From positions 12,312,827 to 12,376,826 of the forward strand of contig CM037476.1 of assembly GCA_021014325.1 (NCBI GenBank): a DNA stretch of 64,000 bases, written 5' to 3'. Positions 56,758 to 64,000 of this stretch are shown in pieces. The first letter of the stretch is position 1. The number at the start of each line of letters is the position of its first letter. The notes beneath the pieces are model-generated. The model was not told the DNA's origin and did no database searches. It was given only the letters and a program-made list of their open reading frames with translations. This DNA comes from Plazaster borealis. Lineage: Eukaryota; Echinodermata; Asteroidea; Forcipulatida; Labidiasteridae. The position numbers and the translations under genes are program-made.

Positions 56758-58522
56758 GTGCCATAGAAGAGAAAAGTTGACGACAGCGATCAAACTTTTT
56801 GCGCTAGCTGTTTAATGTTCAAAAGCATTTCATTTATTTGTTCCCGAACACCTAAGTTGGCTAACAAACGCTAATTATTAATTATCATTAGAACACCAAA
56901 TCTACATTTAAAAGGTCAAAAAACTGCTAACGGGTGTTTTTTTTTCCAAATGATGATACTACTAGTGAATCTTGAAATGGGAACTTTTCGTGGTAGGTTT
57001 CTTTTAATGCATTTGAAAGAATTCATGGTTAGGAAAACAAAACATTTTCAGTTATTAATGAGTAGGGCACAACCCCAATCAATCCAAGCTTTCTCCCCAA
57101 TGAATATGTAGCACACATGGTGAATACGTATGTGCCTGTCCTGCTTGTGTCGCTGTCCTGCTGGTTGGAGCTTGTGTGTGTATCTGGAACATTGACACTT
57201 ATCCGCTTGCACAGGGCATCAATACAGGATGTTCCCTTATCCTTGACCAACTTGAAACGTCCTTGGCCCAAATATCAATAAATGCAGTGGAGCCCAGAGC
57301 ATAGGGGCCTTTCTCTATGCTCAGAACAAGAGCTTGGTAGAGATATGCGTACATAATAAGCAGCTCTACTGAGGGCAAGAGACCCCCTAGGACGACATGA
57401 AGTTTTGATCGGAGTTGGACAGATTCCAAATGTGACGTCATGAAGGTTCATTCAACTGGTGCCAAATGGCCACTTAATCTCTTTTCCAAAGACCAACCTT
57501 TACAATTGAGAAATCAAAAGTATCGAAGCACTTCACAAGAGAGTTTTTGTCAACTGTCAATCAGAGTGTTGGATTTGTTTTGAAAATACAATGTAGGCTA
57601 TTTCCCAGCTTTTGATTTGTTTGTTTTTAAAATGCTCTTCCTTTCTTTTTTTGTTTATTTCTGATGTTGATTGTGAGGTGCTGTGTTCTTGGTAGAAGGC
57701 CATATAAATGCTCTGTATTAATGATTATTACTATGTGATTACAATGTACAATACATGTAGGCCCCCCCCCCTGCTGTGTTTGGATTATGCAATCACCATT
57801 TGCTGTACGTACACTGCCCCTCCAATTTACACCAGTGGGATCTGGTAAATCCGGGCAGCCTTTGTCTGCCGCATGATGTAAACATGACCCTAAACTAATG
57901 CCTTGTTTGACGTATAAGCTGTGGAGGAGGGAAGTAAAGCATGAAGCTCTAAGTGTATAATTCCCTTTTACAATACCCCATGATTGCATCATACACCTCC
58001 CACGACCCTTCCGTACCTGCTGAAACACCTGCCGAGGGGGGCTTTCACACGACGACAACGTCAGAGCCAGGGGAATGCGCTTGGCAGTTGACCAAGATAT
58101 CAAAATTATCAATGCCATGACCCAGGGGGGGAACACAGGAATTTTGTAAAGGGAGCCAATGGTGATTGGAAATTGATTTGTGTTACAAGAGTGTGTACAA
58201 ATTTGAAGGTTGACTTTAATGAACGGAGGTTAAGTGTCAAGGGATCGATTGATCACCAAAGCTCCCCCTGGATGAAATTTCCCATTGGAAATGTCCCAGC
58301 TAAAGTAACATTTTTTATATTTTTAAAGAGTTTGTATTTTGTAGCTTGCAAGAAGAAATCAAATTCCCTGAGTTTTGTATTAAGGGTGTGAACAGACCTT
58401 GCAGAGGTAAGAGCACTATCTTTGAGTAATTCCTTTGGAGAATAAATCTAGAGGAATTTTAATCTATATAGGAATTTTTTTGTTTACGTTTTCTCTTGTG
58501 TCTTACCTTGATTTGTGGTTTG

Positions 58523-58865
58523 ACGTGGCCGAGCGGTCTATTGCCTCAGACTCAAGTTCTTGTGACTAAATCAACGGAGTGCGGGTTCGATTCCCAGTCA
58601 TGACACTTGTTTCCTTGAGCAAGGCACTTGACCATGATTGCTTCTCTTAACCCAGGTGTATAAATGGGAACCTGAGAGGGCTGAGACAGTATTGTGTTGG
58701 ATTGACCCCTCTGCGCTAATTTAAGCAGCTTGGGGTTGTATGCTCCCAGGGAGTTGAGAAAGTTAGAGGAATAGTCTAAAAGTATGCCCGATGAACAGGG
58801 ATAATGTTGTAAAGCGCCCTCTAGCTACTAGGATGTGCGCTATAAGAACCAATTATTATTATTAT
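58523..58865 (+). mobile_element. tRNA-derived SINE, family S, copy S2
   Basis: A box TGGCCGAGCGG near 58528 and B box GGTTCGATTCC near 58585; the anticodon-loop region reads CTCAAGT (CAA). The body runs through CCTTGAGCAAGGCACTTGAC, GGTGTATAAATGGGAACCTG and GCGCCCTCTAGCTA, and ends GCGCTATAAGAACCAATTAT then (TTA)n. This is the most complete S copy and resembles S1 in the head and first body part. Confidence 0.8.
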
Positions 58866-59962
58866 AAATGTTGTCATGTGACGTGAATTTACATGTATGA
58901 AGAAGGACATGTGGATAGTCGGATTTTGTTTGTTAATTAGTTTCATGATATTTGTTTTCTATTGCCACTTTAATTAATAAAGGAAACATAATTATGAAAT
59001 ATAACTGTAGCGCTGCGTGTATGTGTAACTCGTCTTGCACCCTTCTTGCATCGGTAGCCACTGGGATTGTTGCAGTTTGCGAGCAGGGTCTCTGACTAAC
59101 GTGACTGCAGCTGGTGATGGTACAAAGTCGACGTTCACCACTAGATGACATAAATCAGCTGTCCAACTTGAATGTCATTGGGGCAGATTCAAAATTACCC
59201 ACATCCTTGTCAAGGTCATTCCTTCAAGGCCAAACAAGAACAAACCTGACAGTGTGGGTGCCCCCCTCTCTTTCTCCGTCCGTTTTGGTATTTCTCTCCC
59301 GTTTGAATAAGTTACGGATATCTGCTTGTCTTGATCAAATCAACCTTCAATTAAGTGCAAGCCACCAGGGAATGGTCCACTTTCCTGTGGAGTTGACAGG
59401 CACTACAGGTCTTAGTCATGATACGGGGGAGATCCACGCCCCCAGATATTGAACAAACGTTTGTTCCCTCTCTGATCACGGGTTTCCCCTTCCCGAGCCC
59501 CTAGTGGGTGCTTGACAATGTGTATTGTATTTAAAGAAGCCGTGATCTAGCAGTTCTCCCCATACTTGCCGATCAGCTGATGTTCAAGGCAGGGTTTTTC
59601 GTCTGTTTGTTTTTCTTTCTTCTCAAACCCAAATTAAAACAAATCAAGTTTCCATTGTCTTTGTGATGAAGCGAGGCATCACGGAACGGTTTGTCGCCCG
59701 CTGCTTTGTTGACTCTGGACAAAGATTTGTTTGGATACTGTGGATTAAAAAAAGCTAATTAAACCAAAGCGTATCAAAGCAACATGTACAAGATCTCTGG
59801 TGGTAAAAAGTTGAAAGTGGTGAGTTCCCTTCGACAATGGATGATAGTTTTACTTTCCAAGGGTTTGGTACGAAAAAAGGTGGACATCTTTCATATGTAT
59901 GATTATACGTATAGTAACAATTTTTTTCTTTTCTCTCCCCTTGTTTCTTTTTTCATTTGCAG

Positions 59963-59995
59963 TTTGCTGCAGCACAGAATGGACGAGATGAAAAG
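59963..59995 (+). CDS. SESN: Sestrin 33 bp microexon
   Basis: Acceptor ttcatttgcag after a long pyrimidine tract, donor gtgaga. Reads FAAAQNGRDEK, phase 0 at both sides. Including it gives 24 residues between FIRRSE and RLDHLTTVMG, close to the 23 in SESN1 (counted from memory); leaving it out gives 13. Sequence similarity is weak because this linker varies, so the length match and splice sites are the main support. Confidence 0.65.
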
Positions 59996-60205
59996 GTGAG
60001 ACATGAAATTCATTAAATTGATGCATTCAGTAAACTGTCTGACAATCATGTATGATCTCGTAATAATGAGACAAAGGACACAGAGGTTGGGCACACTTGG
60101 AATGTGAAAGGATTTAATTTCCTGAAGGGGCAAGGCCATTCTTTGAAGAAAAAATCTGTCACTAGAAAGTACTAAAGCCTATAGACCACTTGTGCTGACA
60201 TTACA

Positions 60206-60297
60206 AGGGTTCTCCCCATGCACGAGGTAGTGTATCGGGCCGATTCGTGCGATTTGCGTGCCGATACGCGGATATTTTGGCTGATATGCAACAACAA
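60206..60297 (+). mobile_element. Family E left-half fragment
   Basis: AGGGTTCTCCCCATGCACGAG, TATCGGGCCGATTCGTGCGA and TTGCGTGCCGATACGCGG, as in the full copy at 47963. It runs straight into a family A fragment. Confidence 0.65.
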
Positions 60298-60466
60298 AAA
60301 AAGCTAAAAAAATAGCTAAGCACAATTAATATTACAAGAATAAGGTGACCAACCAAAATAGAATGTCACATATGTTCCCTTTGTGACCGGTATCCTGCTC
60401 ATTTCTGCTGAGCAGGAAATTGTTACGCAATATTTTCTGCTTTCGCAGCTCTATGAAATTGGACCC
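60298..60466. mobile_element. Family A fragment
   Basis: AAAAAAATAGCTAAGCACAA, AATAAGGTGACCAACCAAAA, TGTGACCGGTATCCTGCTCA and CAGCTCTATGAAATTGGACC. The left terminal repeat is missing at the junction with family E. Confidence 0.7.
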
Positions 60467-61902
60467 AGTTGATAAGCAATCCTTCTCTGACAATTCTGAC
60501 CTATAGGTGGGAGAGGGGCGGGTTAGGGGCTCGTTAGTCCTGGACTTGGAACTATATCGTAGGGCCTTACAAATTGCTGAATAAAATCAGATAAGCACTA
60601 AATAAGTTGCTGATTAGATGTTCTACCCAAATAAGTATGATAATGCAAATTTGAAGCGAACTTTAGTAGCAAACTTGTGAAACCCTCGTCTGAAATCCTA
60701 CTAGAACTGACAACACGCGAACTGAGTCATGCCACGTCAAAAAGGGTCACCCCTGTGGTTTATTTTGAAATGAAGCTTTGTGTCAGTGGTTTAAGTTTGT
60801 ATTCTGAAAACCTACAGACTGAAGTTCAAGTTGATCAAAATACAGTGTTCCACCAAATACGATGACAAATTGACATCGAGGGGCACTTCAGAAATTAGAA
60901 GATAGCAAAAGCCAGACATTCATTGTCGAAGGTCGTGTACTTTTGCCTGGAAGTCCTGGAATAAACGACCCCCACCTGCCACCCCCCCCCCCCAACCTGC
61001 CAACTCCTGAAGTCAAATAAGAATTGGGTTACGAAGAAAGAGCCTACAAGCAACTAGGAACCGTCTTAAACTGTGACAATCTGAAATGTCAAATCAATGA
61101 ACATTTACAGTGTATTGTATACCCTGGAGAAAACTCTGCTTGTCGGAACGGGGTTTTATTACAAACCAAAAATAAAGCTCTCCCAAGCCGAGCCGCTAAA
61201 TCACAATATTTCTCTCACTCTTCCTGCAAAGTGCAGGAAAGCTGCGGCTTTTGAAATGTCTTTTTTTCATATACCATTGTGGGAAGCTTTCAGCCAAATT
61301 GATGCACCGTGCATTCCTGCTAAAAATAGCAGAAATTCCTGGCACTATTTCCTATTAAATGTCTCCCTGAACACTCTCTGGGCGATCAGAAAGTTTGTTA
61401 GGAGCGATTGAAGCTTCGTAAGAAGAGGCAGCTCAATGTACATTGTACACACATTATGGGAAACCTGCCAAATGTTAAATGTTGTTAAACATTTAAATAA
61501 CTTTGTTCAGTACCAGGAGGTGATATGGTTTTTGTGAAATGGTGTTAATGTGCTTCCACAAGATTGTAAAATTTGTCATGGAACAAAATGTTTTGTTTAT
61601 GACTGAAAATAAAATAAATGCCCTTTGATTGCGAGTATACATACAGCAGATACCTGCATAGCCAATTGTTTCTTTTTATTACAAGGACTCTTTTATGAAC
61701 AACAGAAAACTATGGAGTAACTTTTTGTAGATCTTGTTATCTGACAAACTGAAACACTTGTTTTTCTTCATTCACAAAGCTTTGGAAAATTGACTGACAA
61801 ATAATTTGGGAAGAAAAACTTCTGCCACCATACATGTACATATAATAGGGTGTACCTACTGTATAATAATAGCGGCTGTGTAAACATAATAATGCCCCAA
61901 AT

Positions 61903-62045
61903 GCAGGGTTTGCCTAAAACTTTTTTGGTGCCGAGCCAGCAGGACCAGCTAGCTTTAGTACGTCACCTTTTTCTTTAGTCCATACTTTGTATTATTATAG
62001 GGATGCTTTTCAACACTGAACTGGAGAAAAAAAACCACACTATGT
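61903..62045 (-). mobile_element. Family C element (partial)
   Basis: GCAGGGTTTGCCTAAAACTTT, GAGCCAGCAGGACCAGCTAGC and AGGGATGCTTTTCAACACTG. It is about 100 bp upstream of the next sestrin exon. Confidence 0.65.
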
Positions 62046-62147
62046 ACTTGTACATTTGGCTAGCTGTACAGGTTTAAATAAAACTCAACAAAACAGAAAT
62101 CGATTTTGACAAGTTCTTTTTTGTTTATCCTCTTTTTCTTGATCTAG

Positions 62148-62318
62148 GCCAAAGAGTTATTCATCGATGTCTTCCTGCAGAGTAACCGGTTAGACCACTT
62201 AACGACGGTGATGGGGTTGCACCCCAGCTATCTAGAGGCATTCCTACGCACGCAAGATTTTCTGCTGCGCGGAGACGGAGCGTTACCGTTCGACTACAGG
62301 CACTTCATCGCAATAATG
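62148..62318 (+). CDS. SESN: Sestrin exon, start of the AhpD-like N-terminal domain
   Basis: Acceptor tcttgatctag, donor gtgggt; 171 bp, 57 residues, phase 0. Reads AKELFIDVFLQSNRLDHLTT, VMGLHPSYLEAFLRTQDFLL and RGDGALPFDYRHFIAIM, matching the sestrin block LGRLDNITxVMxxHPxYLESFLKTQxYLLxMDGPLPxxYRHYIxIM (recalled, written with gaps). In the family the next exon starts A-A-A-R-H-x-C, with the redox Cys; it lies beyond the window. Strongest single piece of evidence for the gene's identity. Confidence 0.95.
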
Positions 62319-64000
62319 GTGGGTGCTGCAAACCAAACTATTATTCTCCTAAGTACTTTGGTCATATCATTGTCTCCATTTTCATGCTTTAAACAATAGT
62401 AATGGAAAACATGTAAATGATATTTGTTAATATCATACTTCAATGTTTGTTAAATTCCCTCATGCTCCAACTTAAAAAAACTCGACACATAAACATCGTG
62501 GCTTGTCAGAATTGAATCTTTTTCAAATTAGTACTGAGTTGAATGGTCCTATCATGACCCCCCTTCCTTTTGGCGGTACAAATATTGTTCAATCTGTCCT
62601 TGCGTATAAAATAATCAACATTTTCAACTGTTCTAAGATGAACACAGAACTCTCCCCATTGCTCTCCAAAGTCCGGACTGCTGTGAAAATGTTTACAAGT
62701 GCAGACAGACGGAAAAATAATTCCGGCGTTAATTAATGCACCATACCTACATGTATCTGTACTATGTAGCCGTTTTTGACAATACGTGACAGATGACTAT
62801 GTCAAAAACATCTCAGACATGCGGATGGCTGACTATGAAAGTGTTTAACTGTAAAGTGCAAATTTGTATCGCTTTACATGTAAATGGGTTCTGTAATGAT
62901 GGGGGCGTTTATGTGTAAAAACTTGCCATGAATGGTCTCTATCATCGCTTGTTCAGACACTGTAAGAATGGTGATCGGAACGCCGGCAAGGCTTTCGATT
63001 GAGTTAAAAAAAATTGCTTTATGCATGGAATTTAAAATTGCGCACAGCACCCCGGCGGACAAATAAATTGATGTGTACATCATGACAAGTTACATATTAC
63101 CGCATATTTTTTATAGACAAGATGGTCATGTTTAAATCATCCAATTGTAGATCTTACCAGGATAACCTTACCCAAGGGGTTTTAACTTGACAGGGATATT
63201 CAAATGCCTTTCCTGTTTTACTCGAGGGAAAGAACACAGCATTAGAGCTGCCAACTCTCCCTGATTCTGCAGAAAGTTCCCTTAAAATAAAGCAATCTTT
63301 GCATGATCTGATAAACAAACTTGAAAATCTCCCTGATTATGGAAACCTTGCCCCTGTTACATACATGTACATGTACATATGTTGAATGTAACTCTAAATA
63401 TCTCCTTGATTGTAAGATGCAAATGTTGGCAGCTCTGCAGCAATTCCAGTTGGAATTTTCATAGGTTGGCTATTGTTAAGTAATTCACAGAACCTTCCGA
63501 AAAACCCCCCTTCCCCTGAATTTTCCTGAGTTTGAATGATTCAGAACTGTACACGCTGAGTGCCGGGTGAGACATTGGGATCTGAATGGTGGTGTGAAGA
63601 ATGAAGAACTAAGGGATTGTGATGGGTTTGGATTGGGACCAAAGCTAAACTACCCAAGGGGCCAAGAAGTTACAGATAGAGTTTAATCCAGCTGGCAATC
63701 AAGCAGCTGTATCTAACTTGCCCAATAGCAGTTTCACTGACCTTTATTTATCTGGTATTCTGGGGGCAATGAAATAGCAAACAGCTCCTGTAGAGAGGAG
63801 TGCGGAGTGCCAATGGTGAATTCCTCACCTGCCCTGGCAAGAATTCTCATCATTATGAAGTTAAGAGAGATATGAGGCGAGGAGGGCTGCTAGGTTGAGG
63901 GGGGGGGGGGGCTGGATGTAGAGGTTGTTCTTTTATTGATCGGTTGGTTTCCTGTACCCTTATCAGGTCGGCTTGTTGATGAAGGGAAATTAAAATTCTC
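62319..64000 (+). other. SESN: Sestrin intron, continuing past the window
   Basis: Starts with the gtgggt donor. Holds CATGTACATGTACAT near 63365, a poly-G tract at 63899-63911, and no recognisable exon or family A-H repeat. Confidence 0.6.

Larger units (their letters stand above)
15960..64000 (+). other. SESN: Sestrin gene locus (5' portion, continues past the window)
   Basis: Sestrins are stress-induced proteins that sense leucine, bind GATOR2 and restrain mTORC1; their N-terminal half has an AhpD-like peroxidase fold. In-window exons give 200 residues for the long form (110+22+11+57) and 160 for the alternative form (70+22+11+57). Every coding junction is phase 0. Introns run 16071-24220, 24607-48808, 48875-59962, 59996-62147 and from 62319. 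Apart from the repeats listed, these introns hold nothing I can support. A single gene resembling both SESN1 and SESN3 fits a pre-duplication invertebrate orthologue. Confidence 0.85.

Noticed and set aside
57627..58136. 169-codon open frame on the minus strand, the longest in the window
   Set aside because: No recognised domain, composition typical of chance frames, lies in a sestrin intron, and its 3' part overlaps a repeat-like tail (ATATAAATGCTCTGTATTA). No splice or start context supports it.
1..64000. CRISPR array, prophage, or bacterial-type operon
   Set aside because: All tandem arrays lack unique equal-length spacers, and the coding exons are spliced animal genes.

Overview
The window is animal nuclear DNA: AT-rich, intron-dense, with two split genes on the + strand inside repeat-filled non-coding sequence. 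Exon-level protein similarity (from memory of the families, no search run) identifies the last two exons of an unconventional myosin VI gene at the left edge and the 5' half of a sestrin gene running from about 16 kb off the right edge. One sestrin resembling all three vertebrate paralogues, plus the mix of short non-autonomous DNA transposons and tRNA-derived SINEs, suggests an invertebrate deuterostome, most likely an echinoderm and probably a sea star. The species call is inference.

Layout. 1-999: end of MYO6 (intron, exon 202-417, intron carrying a SINE, last exon 809-999 with stop), then a 3'UTR with a candidate AATAAA at 1539. About 1.6-15.6 kb: intergenic, with no convincing gene, filled with foldback elements, minisatellites and an AT-rich tetranucleotide tract. 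About 15.6-16.07 kb: locally CpG-enriched sequence ending in a strong donor, read as the sestrin promoter and untranslated first exon. Sestrin coding exons follow at 24277-24606, 48809-48874, 59963-59995 and 62148-62318. All internal junctions are phase 0, so they join without adjustment. A separate phase-0 first exon at 43861-44070 predicts a second sestrin isoform from an internal promoter, parallel to vertebrate SESN1/SESN3 N-termini. The conserved peroxidase-like Cys and the leucine-binding C-terminal half lie beyond the window.

The two genes are not functionally linked in any obvious way: MYO6 is a minus-end actin motor, sestrin a stress and leucine sensor acting on mTORC1. Most other sequence is mobile-element debris. 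I separate eight dispersed families by shared ends and internal sequence: A (foldback, GGGCCCAATTTCAT ends), B (piggyBac-like, TTAA duplications), C, D, E, F, G and H. There are also at least two tRNA-derived SINE families, single-copy MITE-like palindromes and several minisatellites. Insertion order can be read in places: B inside A at 2.3 kb, H inside a duplicated block at 14.2 kb, D inside a minisatellite at 27.6 kb. I found no undescribed protein system, CRISPR array, rRNA or convincing functional tRNA. The more unusual signals are the alternative sestrin first exon, an altered WWY motif in myosin VI, a tandem pair of hairpins with compensating arm changes at 8.8 kb, an inverted minisatellite at 32.1-32.55 kb, and a double palindrome with alternative pairing at 7.2 kb.
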